64,000 bases of DNA from the NCBI RefSeq assembly GCF_035994945.1, contig NZ_CP108677.1, forward strand, positions 1,674,001-1,738,000, written 5' to 3'. Source of the DNA: Streptomyces sp. NBC_01216 (GTDB taxonomy: Bacteria; Actinomycetota; Actinomycetes; Streptomycetales; Streptomycetaceae). Shown here piece after piece: positions 25,339-33,870 of this stretch; positions within the stretch are counted from its first letter, which is position 1, and every line of letters starts with the position of its first letter. The notes under the pieces are model-generated. The model worked only from the letters and a program-made list of their open reading frames with translations, was not told the DNA's origin and made no database searches. Made by a program: the position numbers and the translations under genes.

Positions 25339-27480
25339 TCAGTCCGCCTGGGAGGCGGGGTGCCGGGCCCGGGCCACGTCGTACACGCCGGGCACGTCGC
25401 GCATGGCTCGCATCAAGGTGGGAAGCCCCGCGGCGTCGGGGAGTTGGAGAGTGTAGGTGTGCCGGACCCGCTGCTCGCTGGGGGGTTCGACGGTCGCGGC
25501 GACCACGGCGACGCCCGCGCAGGCGATGGCCTCGGTGAGGTCGGCGAGCAGTCCGGGCCGTCCGAAGGACTCGGCGACGAGAGTGACCCGGCATTCGGCG
25601 GTGTCGCCCCAGTGGACGGTGACGGGTTCCCTGCCCAGGCTTCGCATCGCCCCGGCGGAGGCGCAGCCGGTGCGGTGGACGGTGACGGTGCCCCCGCGGA
25701 CCAGGAAGCCGGTGATCTCGTCGGGGGGTACGGGGGTGCAGCAGCCCGCGGGGCGCACCGTGGTGGCGGGGGCGCCGGGAAGGTCGGCCAGCAGGCGGGT
25801 GCCGGAGCGCCGGTCGGCGGTGACGGGGGCCGGGGGCCGGGGCGCGGCGGCGGGGGTCCTGGCGTCCTCCGGATGCGCCTGGAACCAGGCGGTGATCGCG
25901 ATCCGGGCCGCCGGGGTCCGGGCGTGTTCCAGCCACTGCGGGGAGGGACCGGAGGCGGTGTCCTGGGCCAGCAGCAGCTGGACGGTGTCCCCGTCGGCGA
26001 GCACGGTGCCGAGGGTGGCCAGACGGCCGTTGACGCGGGCGCCGAGGCAGGCGTGGGCGGCCTCGCCGTACTGGGCGTAGGCGGCGTCGACGCAACTGGC
26101 CCCGGCGGGCAGACCGAGGGTGCGGCCGTCGGGGCGGAAGACGGTGATCTCCCGGTCCTCGGCGAGGTCGGCGCGCAGGGAGGTCCAGAAGGTGTCGGGG
26201 TCCGGCGTGGCCTCCTGCCAGTCCAGCAGCCGGGAGAGCCAGCCGGGGCGGGTGGGGTCGGCACGCTCCCCGTCCTCGGTGGCCTCGGTGGCCTCGGTGG
26301 CGGGCTCGCCGGACGGCGGGGGCGTGTAGGGGTTGCCGAGGGCGACGACGCCGGCTTCGGCGACCGTGTGCATCCGGTGCGTGCGGATCAGGACTTCGGC
26401 GACCGCGCCGTCGGGAGCCGCGACGGCGGTGTGCAGCGACTGGTACAGGTTGAACTTGGGGGCCGCGATGAAGTCCTTGAACTCGGAGATCACCGGGGTG
26501 AAGCAGGTGTGGAGCTCGCCGAGGACGCCGTAGCAGTCGGCGTCCTCGTGTACCAGGACGAGGAGCCGTCCGAAGTCGCTGCCGCGCAGTTCTCCGCGCT
26601 TGAGCCGGACGCGGTGGACGGAGACGAAGTGGCGGGGCCGGATGAGGACCTCGGCGTCGATGTCCGCTTCGCGCAGGACGGCCGAGACGCTCTCCGCGAC
26701 GGCCGCGAGCGCGTCGCCCGCGCTGGTGTTCTCCGCGATGAGGGCGCGGGTCCTCTCGTACTCCTCGGGGTGGAGGATGGCGAAGACGAGGTCCTCGAGT
26801 TCGGTCTTGAGCGCCTGGACGCCGAGGCGTTCGGCGAGCGGGATGAGGACGTCGCGGGTCACCTTGGCGATGCGGACCTGCTTCTCGGGGCGCATCACGC
26901 CGAGGGTGCGCATGTTGTGCAGCCGGTCGGCGAGTTTGATCGACATGACGCGGACGTCGTTGCCGGTGGAGACGAGCATCTTGCGGAAGGTCTCGGGCTC
27001 GGCGGCTGCCCCGTAGTCGACCTTCTCCAGTTTCGTCACGCCGTCGACGAGGTAGGCGACCTCGTGGCCGAACTGGTCGCGGACCTGATCGAGCGTCACG
27101 TCCGTGTCCTCGACGGTGTCGTGGAGCAGCGCGGCGGTCAAGGTGGTGGTCTCGGCGCCGAGTTCGGCGAGGATGAGGGTGACCGCCAGCGGGTGGGTGA
27201 TGTAGGGCTCGCCGCTCTTGCGGAACTGGCCGCGGTGGGAGAGTTCGGCGAGGACGTAGGCCCGGCGCAACACGGCCAGGTCGGCCTCGGGGTGGTGGGT
27301 GCGGTGCGCTTCGGCGACGTGCCCGATGGCGTCGGGCAGCCGGTCCCGCGCGGTGGAACCGAGCAGAGCGGCGCGGCCCAGCCTGCGGAGGTCGATCCTC
27401 GGGCGGGCGCGCCTGCGGCTGGGCGCTTCGGGGCCGTCGGCCTCCGCCGCGCTCACGGGGTTGGCGGCCTCTGCACTCAT
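25339..27480 (-). CDS. rshA: RelA/SpoT homologue (RshA) with HD hydrolase and degenerate synthetase domain
   Basis: This 713-residue RSH protein handles the alarmone (p)ppGpp. The HD hydrolase is intact: SHRGQFRKSGEPYITHP (81-97), HDTVED (120-125) and KLADRLHNMRTL (182-193). The synthetase domain (about 270-375) keeps Asp302, Tyr346 (FNLYQSLHT) and Glu362. The ATP-grip motif normally G-R-x-K-x-x-x-S-I-x-x-K reads IRPRHFVSVHRV, replacing two lysines (Arg283, Val291), so synthesis may be weak. A TGS domain (about 425-485) and a C-terminal ACT domain (about 645-705) follow. GGAGGTGCCCC precedes ATG 27480. It matches the second RSH of Streptomyces, distinct from RelA. Confidence 0.9.
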   Translation of the reverse strand: MSAEAANPVSAAEADGPEAPSRRRARPRIDLRRLGRAALLGSTARDRLPDAIGHVAEAHRTHHPEADLAVLRRAYVLAELSHRGQFRKSGEPYITHPLAVTLILAELGAETTTLTAALLHDTVEDTDVTLDQVRDQFGHEVAYLVDGVTKLEKVDYGAAAEPETFRKMLVSTGNDVRVMSIKLADRLHNMRTLGVMRPEKQVRIAKVTRDVLIPLAERLGVQALKTELEDLVFAILHPEEYERTRALIAENTSAGDALAAVAESVSAVLREADIDAEVLIRPRHFVSVHRVRLKRGELRGSDFGRLLVLVHEDADCYGVLGELHTCFTPVISEFKDFIAAPKFNLYQSLHTAVAAPDGAVAEVLIRTHRMHTVAEAGVVALGNPYTPPPSGEPATEATEATEDGERADPTRPGWLSRLLDWQEATPDPDTFWTSLRADLAEDREITVFRPDGRTLGLPAGASCVDAAYAQYGEAAHACLGARVNGRLATLGTVLADGDTVQLLLAQDTASGPSPQWLEHARTPAARIAITAWFQAHPEDARTPAAAPRPPAPVTADRRSGTRLLADLPGAPATTVRPAGCCTPVPPDEITGFLVRGGTVTVHRTGCASAGAMRSLGREPVTVHWGDTAECRVTLVAESFGRPGLLADLTEAIACAGVAVVAATVEPPSEQRVRHTYTLQLPDAAGLPTLMRAMRDVPGVYDVARARHPASQAD

Positions 27481-27866
27481 GGGGGCACCTCCGGCAACGT
27501 CGACCGGCGGTGGGCGGGCAAGGCGTGCCTGTCGGGCCGGTACTCGATGCTACCGAGCCCACCACGCGCGGAAGTCCCGCTCTCGCCCAGCGTGAAACGG
27601 ATCACCCATTCGAGCGACGAATGAGTCGTTGACTGTTTCGAATTCGGCCGATCGACGCCCGGTGGACCGCCGGGACGGAGGGGCCGGTGGCGGGCCCGTG
27701 CCACCCGCCGGGCCCGGAGTGGGAGGGCTCGGGCGACCGGATCACCGGGGAGCCGGACGGCTCACGCGGCGCGCGGGGCCGCCACTCGGCACGGCGCGGG
27801 AGAACCGGACGGCGCGCGGGCGCCGGGAACAGCGCGCGGCACGAAGGCGGAGACCGGACGCGGGGG
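27481..27866. other. gene-free stretch between dapF and rshA
   Basis: These 386 bases contain no supported gene. The part around 27595-27660 is clearly less GC-rich than its surroundings and is the likely rshA promoter region. A weak minus-strand pair, GACTTC (27571-27576) and TAGCAT (27547-27552) with an 18-bp spacer, is the best promoter candidate I see. A short inverted repeat CGAC-GAATGA-GTCG lies near 27615-27630. Confidence 0.4.
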
Positions 27867-28751
27867 TCAGGGGGTCGTGTCGCCGACGAGCCAGGACGGG
27901 TCGATCGCGCCCTCGGCGACGATGACGGCCGGTCCGGTCATCTCGATCCCGCCGTCGGGGTGCTCGGTGATGACCAGGGTGCCGCCGAGGACGTCGACGG
28001 TGTACGTGACGGGCGTCCCGCTGCGCGCGGGGTCCACGCCGTCCCGTCGCGCGGTGGCCACGGCGACGGCGCAGGCGCCCGTACCGCAGGAGCGCGTCTC
28101 CGCGGCGCCGCGCTCGTGGACGCGCATGGCCACGTGACGGGGCCCGCGGTCGGCGACGAACTCGATGTTCACGCCGTCCGGGTAGACCGCACCCGGGCTG
28201 AAGGCGGGTGCGTCGTTCAGGGTGCCTGCGTGGCCGAGGTCCTCGACGAAGGCGACGGCATGCGGATTGCCCATGTTCACGTTGCGGGCGGGCCAGCTGC
28301 GGCCGTCGACGGTGACGGTGACGCCGTTCTCGGGCAGCAGCGCGCGGCCCATGGAGACCGTGACCGAGCCGTCCTTGGCCAGGTGGACCTTCTTGACCCC
28401 GCCCCGGGTGGCGACGGCGACCTCGCCGGCGGTGACGTGCCCGGCGTGCTCCAGGTAGCGGGCGAAGACACGGACGCCGTTGCCGCACATCTCGGCGACG
28501 GACCCGTCGGCGTTGCGGTAGTCCATGAACCACTCGGCTTCGTCGGCCATCGCGCGCGCCTCCGGGTGGGCGGCGCTGCGGACCACGTGCAGTAGCCCGT
28601 CGCCACCGATGCCGGCCCGCCGGTCGCACAGCCGGGCGACGACCGCGGCGGGCAGCTCGACGGTGTTGTCGGCGTCGGGGACGATCACGAAGTCGTTCTC
28701 GGTCCCGTGGCCTTTGAGGAAGGCGAGGGGCGCGTTCGGCGTGCTGGTCAC
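27867..28751 (-). CDS. dapF: diaminopimelate epimerase
   Basis: This 294-residue enzyme converts LL-diaminopimelate to meso-diaminopimelate in lysine synthesis. Streptomyces peptidoglycan uses the LL form, so here the product feeds mainly lysine. The two catalytic cysteines are present: Cys89 in EMCGNGVRV and Cys222 in ETRSCGTGACA. GHGTENDFVIV (14-24) and NVNMGNPHAVAFV (157-169) are family motifs. The start is GTG 28751 with only a weak ribosome site. It follows the small membrane protein and miaA on the same strand, with gaps of 100-150 bases, so these may form a loose operon. Confidence 0.96.
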   Translation of the reverse strand: MTSTPNAPLAFLKGHGTENDFVIVPDADNTVELPAAVVARLCDRRAGIGGDGLLHVVRSAAHPEARAMADEAEWFMDYRNADGSVAEMCGNGVRVFARYLEHAGHVTAGEVAVATRGGVKKVHLAKDGSVTVSMGRALLPENGVTVTVDGRSWPARNVNMGNPHAVAFVEDLGHAGTLNDAPAFSPGAVYPDGVNIEFVADRGPRHVAMRVHERGAAETRSCGTGACAVAVATARRDGVDPARSGTPVTYTVDVLGGTLVITEHPDGGIEMTGPAVIVAEGAIDPSWLVGDTTP

Positions 28752-28897
28752 GGGATCAACTCTACGGGTCGGGGGCCGCCGCGGAGGCCGGGGGTCCGGC
28801 CTCCGCGGCGGGCGGACCGGGACGGCGGCGGGGCGCGGGGCTCCCGCGGACGGGGACGGCCGGGAGGTGGTGCCGGGCGAGGGGGAGAGCGCCGAGG

Positions 28898-29368
28898 TCA
28901 GCGCAGTCGGGCCACGCGCCAGACCGCGAGGGCCACCAGGAGCGCGCTGACGCAGACGTACAGGGCGAACACGCGCCAGTTCGGGCGGTCGCCCGAGCCC
29001 CGGGCCGGGAGGCCGGGCCAGGTGTGGCCGACCCGGCGGGCCGCCATCATGCCCCAGCCCGCCGCGCAGGAGCTGATCAGGAGACCGAGCATGGCGACGA
29101 CGGCACCGCCGTCACCCGAACCGAAGGCGAGCGGGAAGGCGAACATCAGGGAGCCGACGGCGGCGAGCCCCACGATGGGGGCGAGCTGCCAGATCCTCAG
29201 CCGACGCTGGGGGCGCAGCTCCACCTCGACCTCGCCGGGGTCGACCTCGATGGCCGAGCCCTGGGCGTCGTCGGGGCCGTCCGGCGTCAGACCGGGCGCC
29301 TCGCCCGTGACCTCGCCCCGGACGGCGCCCTGCTGTTCTGTGTCGCGAGGGCCGGCCTCCATCGCCAC
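28898..29368 (-). CDS. small actinobacterial membrane protein of unknown function
   Basis: This protein of about 156 residues has a hydrophilic N-terminal half rich in Asp/Glu/Gly/Pro and two or three predicted membrane segments (LAPIVGLAAVGSLMFAF, VVAMLGLLISSCAAG and VFALYVCVSALLVALAVW). GTG 29368 is preferred, 4 bases after GGGAGG; an ATG two codons later is nearly as good. It is placed between dapF and miaA, an arrangement I recall as conserved in Streptomyces. No family with known function is recognised. Confidence 0.7.
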   Translation of the reverse strand: MAMEAGPRDTEQQGAVRGEVTGEAPGLTPDGPDDAQGSAIEVDPGEVEVELRPQRRLRIWQLAPIVGLAAVGSLMFAFPLAFGSGDGGAVVAMLGLLISSCAAGWGMMAARRVGHTWPGLPARGSGDRPNWRVFALYVCVSALLVALAVWRVARLR

Positions 29369-29471
29369 GCGCCCTCCCACTCGGACTCCACACTTGGTCG
29401 ATCGATGCTCGATGATGGCACGCTCCCACCCCCGGAACTGACGGGCATGACGTCCCGATGCCATCACGTGA

Positions 29472-30410
29472 TCAGGCTGTAACCGCTCGTTCGACCAACG
29501 CCAGCGCCGCCCCCGGGAGTTCCCGGCCGTGCTCGACGGCTCCACTGAGCCACTTCACCCGCGGGTCGCGCCGGAACCACGAGTCCTGACGGCGCGCGAA
29601 GCGCTTGGTGGCGCGAACGGTCTCGGAGCGCGCCTCGGCCTCCGTGCACTCCCCCGCGAGCGCCGCGAGCACCTGCTGGTACCCGAGCGCGCGGGCCGCC
29701 GTGCGCCCCTCGCGCAAGCCTCGTGTCTCCAGTGCGCGCACCTCGTCGACGAGGCCGGCCTCCCACATCCGGTCGACGCGGGTGGTGATCCGTTCGTCGA
29801 GCTCGGGGCGCGCCACGTCCACCCCGATCTGCACCGTGTCGTAGACCGGGTCCGGCCCGGGAAGGTTGGCGGTGAAGGGCCTGCCGGTGATCTCGATGAC
29901 CTCAAGGGCCCGGACGACCCGCCGGCCGTTGCTGGGCAGGATCGCGCGCGCCGCTTCGGGGTCGGCCGTGGCCAGCCGGGCGTGCAGGGCTCCGGAGCCG
30001 CGCTCCTCCAGCTCGGCTTCCAGTCGCGCCCGTACGACCGGGTCGGTGCCGGGGAACTCCAGGGCGTCGATGGCGCCCCGCACGTACAGGCCCGATCCGC
30101 CGACCAGGACGGGGGTGCGGCCGGCAGCGAGCAGCCGGTCGATCTCGGCCCTCGCCAGACGCTGGTACTCGGCGACGCTGGCGGCCTCCGTGACGTCCCA
30201 GATGTCCAGGAGGTGGTGCGGAACGCCGCCGCGTTCCTCGATCGTCAGCTTCGCGGTACCGATGTCCATCCCCCGGTAGAGCTGCATCGAGTCGGCGTTG
30301 ACGACCTCGCCGTCGAGCTGTCGGGCGAGGAAGACACCCAGATCGGACTTTCCGGCCGCTGTGGGACCGACGACGGCGATGACCCGCGGAGCGGGAGCTG
30401 CACTTCTCAC
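29472..30410 (-). CDS. miaA: tRNA dimethylallyltransferase
   Basis: This 312-residue enzyme adds a dimethylallyl group to N6 of A37 in tRNAs reading UNN codons; MiaB (32225-33754 in this window) then methylthiolates the base. The P-loop GPTAAGKS is at 15-22, with NADSMQLYRGMDIGTAK, DIWDVTE, VGGSGLYVRGAID, and the tRNA-contacting C-terminal part GYQQVLAALAGE...TKRFARRQDSWFRRD. The start is GTG 30410. In Streptomyces the single leucine TTA tRNA (bldA) is a known MiaA/MiaB target, so these genes bear on development. Length is normal. Confidence 0.96.
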   Translation of the reverse strand: MRSAAPAPRVIAVVGPTAAGKSDLGVFLARQLDGEVVNADSMQLYRGMDIGTAKLTIEERGGVPHHLLDIWDVTEAASVAEYQRLARAEIDRLLAAGRTPVLVGGSGLYVRGAIDALEFPGTDPVVRARLEAELEERGSGALHARLATADPEAARAILPSNGRRVVRALEVIEITGRPFTANLPGPDPVYDTVQIGVDVARPELDERITTRVDRMWEAGLVDEVRALETRGLREGRTAARALGYQQVLAALAGECTEAEARSETVRATKRFARRQDSWFRRDPRVKWLSGAVEHGRELPGAALALVERAVTA

Positions 30411-30594
30411 CGCCCCAGTCTCGCAAACCTCGGGACGGGTCCCCGAACGAGCGACGTGACGGCCCCGTTCCTGAGGTCGTTGCCTGTTGCGAGGTTCCGC
30501 CCGCCGGTGTCACGGACCGGCTGCACCGGGTGGCGCGCCGGAGCGCCCCGGACGCCGCGGGGCTTCTCCCGCGCGAGTAGACTATGGAGTGAAA

Positions 30595-30957
30595 ATGGGC
30601 GTTTTCGCATTGTTTCGCCGCAAGAACAAGGAAGCTGCCGAGGCGTCAACGACCGGAACGTCGGTCGTCACCCTGACGGAGGAAGGGGCGGAGGAGGCCG
30701 GGAAGCGGGACGACGCCGCGGTCCGCACGGGCACTTCCGAGGCTCCCGGGTCCGGGCCGTCGGAGGAGGAGACGGAGGCGGGGACGCCGGCTGGGGGCGG
30801 TGGCCCGGAGGGCCCCGCGGCCGTCGGAGCCGGGCCGGGCGACGAGGAGGTCATGGGTGGCCTGGGCGCGGAGAGGGCCGACGCCGTGGAGATTCCGAAG
30901 CAGCAGTCCGCCGAGAAGGCCGCGGACAACGAGGCGGGTGAAGGCGCCCTGAAGTAG
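30595..30957 (+). CDS. small acidic protein with basic N-terminus, unknown
   Basis: This 120-residue protein begins MGVFALFRRKNKEAAEAS and is followed by an acidic, Gly/Glu/Ala-rich, low-complexity chain without any recognisable domain, ending KAADNEAGEGALK. The first ~15 codons use A/T at third positions (TTT, GCA, TTG) unlike the neighbours. ATG 30595 has GGAG 6 bases upstream and TAGACT a few bases before that, so the leader would be very short. It precedes the MT0933-like gene by 57 bases on the same strand. The function is unknown; it may bind membrane or nucleic acid through the RRK cluster. Confidence 0.65.
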   Translation: MGVFALFRRKNKEAAEASTTGTSVVTLTEEGAEEAGKRDDAAVRTGTSEAPGSGPSEEETEAGTPAGGGGPEGPAAVGAGPGDEEVMGGLGAERADAVEIPKQQSAEKAADNEAGEGALK

Positions 30958-31014
30958 CGAAGCGGCTCCGATCGCACGACACCGCGAACGGACTCACCGG
31001 AGGGAAGGTGGCCC

Positions 31015-31266
31015 ATGGGTCTCCTGGATTCACTGAAGGCCAGGCTCGCCCCTGCCAAGGACAAGGTCTCCGACCTCGCGCAGCAACACGGGGACAAGAT
31101 CGACCACGGACTGGGCAAGGCGGCGAAGCTGGTCGACGAGAAGACCAAGGGCAAGTACAGCGACAAGATCGAATCGGGTACCGGCAAGGCCAGGGACGCC
31201 CTGGACCGGATCGCCCACAAGCAGGACGGCACCGAGGGCGAGGACCCGCAGCCGCCGGCCGCCTGA
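31015..31266 (+). CDS. MT0933-like putative antitoxin / small helical protein
   Basis: This 83-residue protein begins MGLLDSLKARLAPAKDKVSD. Its body KIDHGLGKAAKLVDEKTKGKYSDKIESGTGKA is the signature of the PF14013 (MT0933 antitoxin) family of small amphipathic helical proteins in actinobacteria. The antitoxin label rests on a proposed Mycobacterium pair; no toxin-like partner is next to it here, the upstream gene being the unrelated acidic protein. GGAGGGAAGG lies 8-10 bases before ATG 31015. It is followed by a very strong terminator. Functional confidence is low; family confidence is good. Confidence 0.8.
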   Translation: MGLLDSLKARLAPAKDKVSDLAQQHGDKIDHGLGKAAKLVDEKTKGKYSDKIESGTGKARDALDRIAHKQDGTEGEDPQPPAA

Positions 31267-31288
31267 TGCCCGGCGTGTCCTGACCACC

Positions 31289-31346
31289 CGCCGGACGGCG
31301 GACGGCCGCGCGGCGCACAGCTCCGCGGGCCGTCCGCCGTCCGGCG
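31289..31346. terminator. long perfect terminator hairpin
   Basis: A perfect 19-bp stem (31289-31307 with 31328-31346, CGCCGGACGGCGGACGGCC) encloses a 20-base loop that is itself GC-rich. It lies between the convergent MT0933-like gene and the dioxygenase-like gene and should stop transcription from both sides. Confidence 0.85.
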
Positions 31347-31378
31347 TTCCGGGCCCGCTCACGCCCCGTCCTCGCCGC

Positions 31379-32083
31379 CTACGACCAGGCGGCGACGAAG
31401 TAGCCGACGCCGTAGGGGGCGTCCTCGTACAGCAGGCGGCCGTCCAGTCCGGCCCCCTCCGCGGCCCCCGCGAGGACCTGCCAGGGGGCACGGCCGGCGG
31501 CCTTCAGCTCCCGCGCGAGGTGTGCGTCGAGGGCGAGCAGTCCGGCCACGTCCGCGGCGCCGAGCGCCCGGGCCGCCTCGGCGTCGAAGCCCGCGGCCCG
31601 GTCGTCCAGATAGCCGGGGGCCTTGAGGGTGCGGCAGGCGCTGCCGTCCCCCATGACGAGCAGGGCGACCCGCTGCGCGGCGGCTGCCCGTTCGCGGCCG
31701 GCCGCCGTACAGCGGGCCGGCTCCGCGTGCTCGGCGACCCCGAGGCCCTCGACGGGGGCGTCCGCCCAGCCGGCACGCTCCAGCAGCCAGGCGGCGACGG
31801 CGAGCGAGGCGGGCAGCGGCCGGTTCCCGGGCCCGTCGCCGAGCCGTACGGAGAGGTCGACGCCGAAGCCGCCGAAGGAGCCCTCGGAACCCGCCGGAAA
31901 GACGCCGCGGGCGCCCTCCGGGGCCGGGCCGACGACGTGGAGACGATCGGGCCGGGACGCGGCCAGCAGCCCCAGGGCGTCGGCGCAGGCCGTGCGGGCC
32001 GCGTCGAGCTCGGGCGCGGCCCCCATGGCGATGTCGGGCACGAGCAGCGGCGGGCAGGGGCATACGGCGGCGGCGACAAGCAT
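31379..32083 (-). CDS. class III extradiol dioxygenase subunit B-like protein
   Basis: This 234-residue protein begins MLVAAAVCPCPPLLVPDI from ATG 32083. The N-terminal CPCPPLLVP and the segment VALLVMGDGSACRTLKAPGYLDDRAAGFD match an actinobacterial family with the LigB/MEMO fold of extradiol dioxygenases. The metal ligands of true ring-cleaving enzymes are not all obvious, so catalytic activity is uncertain. It lies 141 bases downstream of miaB on the same strand and may be read from it. I would annotate fold only. Confidence 0.8.
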   Translation of the reverse strand: MLVAAAVCPCPPLLVPDIAMGAAPELDAARTACADALGLLAASRPDRLHVVGPAPEGARGVFPAGSEGSFGGFGVDLSVRLGDGPGNRPLPASLAVAAWLLERAGWADAPVEGLGVAEHAEPARCTAAGRERAAAAQRVALLVMGDGSACRTLKAPGYLDDRAAGFDAEAARALGAADVAGLLALDAHLARELKAAGRAPWQVLAGAAEGAGLDGRLLYEDAPYGVGYFVAAWS

Positions 32084-32224
32084 GATCCGCAGCCTACTGC
32101 CGCCTGGTCCGCCGGGAGAGCGCGGCGCCGTGGGGCACACCGGGGACGGCGGGAGGCGGGACGACGGCACGCGTCCGGGCGGCGCGTGGCGCTCCGCACC
32201 GCCCCGCGTCCACTCGGGTCCGGG

Positions 32225-33754
32225 TCAGTGGCTTCCGCAGCCCGGCGCCGCCGCCTCCGGAAGAGGTTCCGGCACGCCGATCTTCGGGAGGCCGAGCAGG
32301 ACACCGGCCGGCTTCGCGGCGGCCTCCCGTGTCCGCTTCTCCCAGGCGTCGCCGGAGCGGGTGCGGCGCACCGACGTCGTCCGGCCCTCGGCGAGCAGGT
32401 GGTGTGGGGCCGCGTAGGTGATCTCGACGGTCACCACGTCGCCGGGGCGGACCTCCGACTCGGGCTTGGTGAAGTGGACGAGGCGGTTGTCGGGGGCCCG
32501 GCCGGACAGGCGATGGGTGGCCCCGTCCTTGCGGCCCTCGCCCTCGGCGACCATGACCTCCAGCGTGCGGCCGACCTGCTTCTTGTTCTCCTCCCAGGAG
32601 ATCTCCTCCTGGAGGGCGACGAGGCGCATGTAGCGCTCCTGTACGACCTCCTTGGGGATCTGTCCCTCCATCTCGGCCGCGGGGGTTCCGGGACGCTTGG
32701 AGTACTGGAAGGTGAAGGCGTTGGCGAACCGCGCCTCGCGGACGGTGTGCATCGTCTGTTCGAAGTCCTCCTCGGTCTCGCCGGGGAAGCCCACGATGAT
32801 GTCGGTGGAGATGGCCGCGTGCGGGATGGCCGCGCGCACCTTCTCGATGATCCCGAGGAAACGCTCCTGCCGGTAGGAGCGGCGCATCGCCCGCAGGACG
32901 GCGTCGGAACCGGACTGCAGCGGCATGTGCAACTGCGGCATGACGTTGCGGGTCTCGGCCATGGCCGCGATCACGTCGTCGGTGAAGTCGCGGGGGTGCG
33001 GGGAGGTGAAGCGGACGCGCTCCAGGCCCTCGATCTCGCCACAGGCCCGCAGCAGCTTGGAGAACGCCTCTCGGTCGCCCAGGTCCGAGCCGTAGGCGTT
33101 GACGTTCTGGCCGAGCAGGGTGATCTCGGAGACGCCCTCGGCGACCAGGGCCTCGATCTCGGCGAGGATGTCGCCGGGGCGGCGGTCCTCCTCCTTGCCG
33201 CGCAGCGCCGGGACGATGCAGAAGGTGCAGGTGTTGTTGCAGCCGACGGAGATGGACACCCAGGCCGCGTAGGCGGACTCGCGCCGCGTGGGGAGCGTGG
33301 AGGGGAACGCCTCCAGCGACTCGGCGATCTCGATCTGCGCCTCTTCCTGGACGCGGGCCCGCTCCAGGAGGACCGGCAGCTTTCCGATGTTGTGCGTGCC
33401 GAAGACGACGTCGACCCAGGGGGCCTTCTTGACGATCGTCTCGCGGTCCTTCTGGGCGAGACAGCCGCCGACGGCGATCTGCATGCCGGGGCGGGTGGTC
33501 TTCATCGGGGCGAGCCTGCCGAGGTTGCCGTAGAGCTTGTTGTCGGCGTTCTCGCGCACCGCGCAGGTGTTGAAGACGACGACGTCGGCGTCCCCGTCGG
33601 AGCCCTCGGGGGCCCGGACGTAGCCGGCGTCCTCCAGCAGACCGGAGAGCCGCTCGGAGTCGTGGACGTTCATCTGACACCCGTAGGTGCGGATCTCGTA
33701 ACTCTTGGTTCCTGGAACGTTCACTGCCGGGCTCCGGTCGCTGCTGTGGGTCAT
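32225..33754 (-). CDS. miaB: tRNA-2-methylthio-N6-dimethylallyladenosine synthase
   Basis: This 509-residue radical-SAM methylthiotransferase acts after MiaA on A37 of tRNA. The N-terminal UPF0004 domain holds the auxiliary 4Fe-4S ligands Cys26 (TYGCQMN), Cys64 (FNTCAVRE) and Cys98 (VGGCLAQ). The radical-SAM cluster is Cys172, Cys176 and Cys179 ([12 protein letters not shown]). The central TIM barrel has FTSPHPRDF and LHMPLQSGS, and the TRAM domain is at the C-terminus. The protein ends with an extra ~60 residues closing in APGCGSH. The start is ATG 33754. The Wadjet cluster begins immediately upstream, with a palindromic repeat between. Confidence 0.96.
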   Translation of the reverse strand: MTHSSDRSPAVNVPGTKSYEIRTYGCQMNVHDSERLSGLLEDAGYVRAPEGSDGDADVVVFNTCAVRENADNKLYGNLGRLAPMKTTRPGMQIAVGGCLAQKDRETIVKKAPWVDVVFGTHNIGKLPVLLERARVQEEAQIEIAESLEAFPSTLPTRRESAYAAWVSISVGCNNTCTFCIVPALRGKEEDRRPGDILAEIEALVAEGVSEITLLGQNVNAYGSDLGDREAFSKLLRACGEIEGLERVRFTSPHPRDFTDDVIAAMAETRNVMPQLHMPLQSGSDAVLRAMRRSYRQERFLGIIEKVRAAIPHAAISTDIIVGFPGETEEDFEQTMHTVREARFANAFTFQYSKRPGTPAAEMEGQIPKEVVQERYMRLVALQEEISWEENKKQVGRTLEVMVAEGEGRKDGATHRLSGRAPDNRLVHFTKPESEVRPGDVVTVEITYAAPHHLLAEGRTTSVRRTRSGDAWEKRTREAAAKPAGVLLGLPKIGVPEPLPEAAAPGCGSH

Positions 33755-33819
33755 GGGACAAGGGTAGGGGCTTCCGGGAGGCGGCGGTCCCGGGGTACGA
33801 CGGCCGCGGCGAGCGCCTC

Positions 33820-33870
33820 AGAGCCCGTCGGGTGGCCCCTGACCGGGCGAAAGGTCACCCGACAGGCTCT
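33820..33870. repeat. dispersed palindromic repeat, copy 1 (contains jetD stop codon)
   Basis: The 15-bp arms AGAGCCCGTCGGGTG (33820-33834) and CACCCGACAGGCTCT (33856-33870) pair with one mismatch across a 21-base loop. The jetD stop codon (33855-33857) lies at the edge of the right arm, so the last codons of jetD (EPVG) come from the repeat. The same right arm occurs at 52668-52682. It probably also serves as a terminator for jetD. Confidence 0.75.

Noticed and set aside
27742..28629. Second minus-strand frame overlapping dapF
   Set aside because: It is a shifted reading of dapF with Arg/Pro-rich composition; both catalytic cysteines of the epimerase are in the other frame.
31289..31346. 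Long hairpin as a possible small RNA or attachment site
   Set aside because: Its position between two convergent genes and perfect GC-rich stem are fully explained by a bidirectional terminator.
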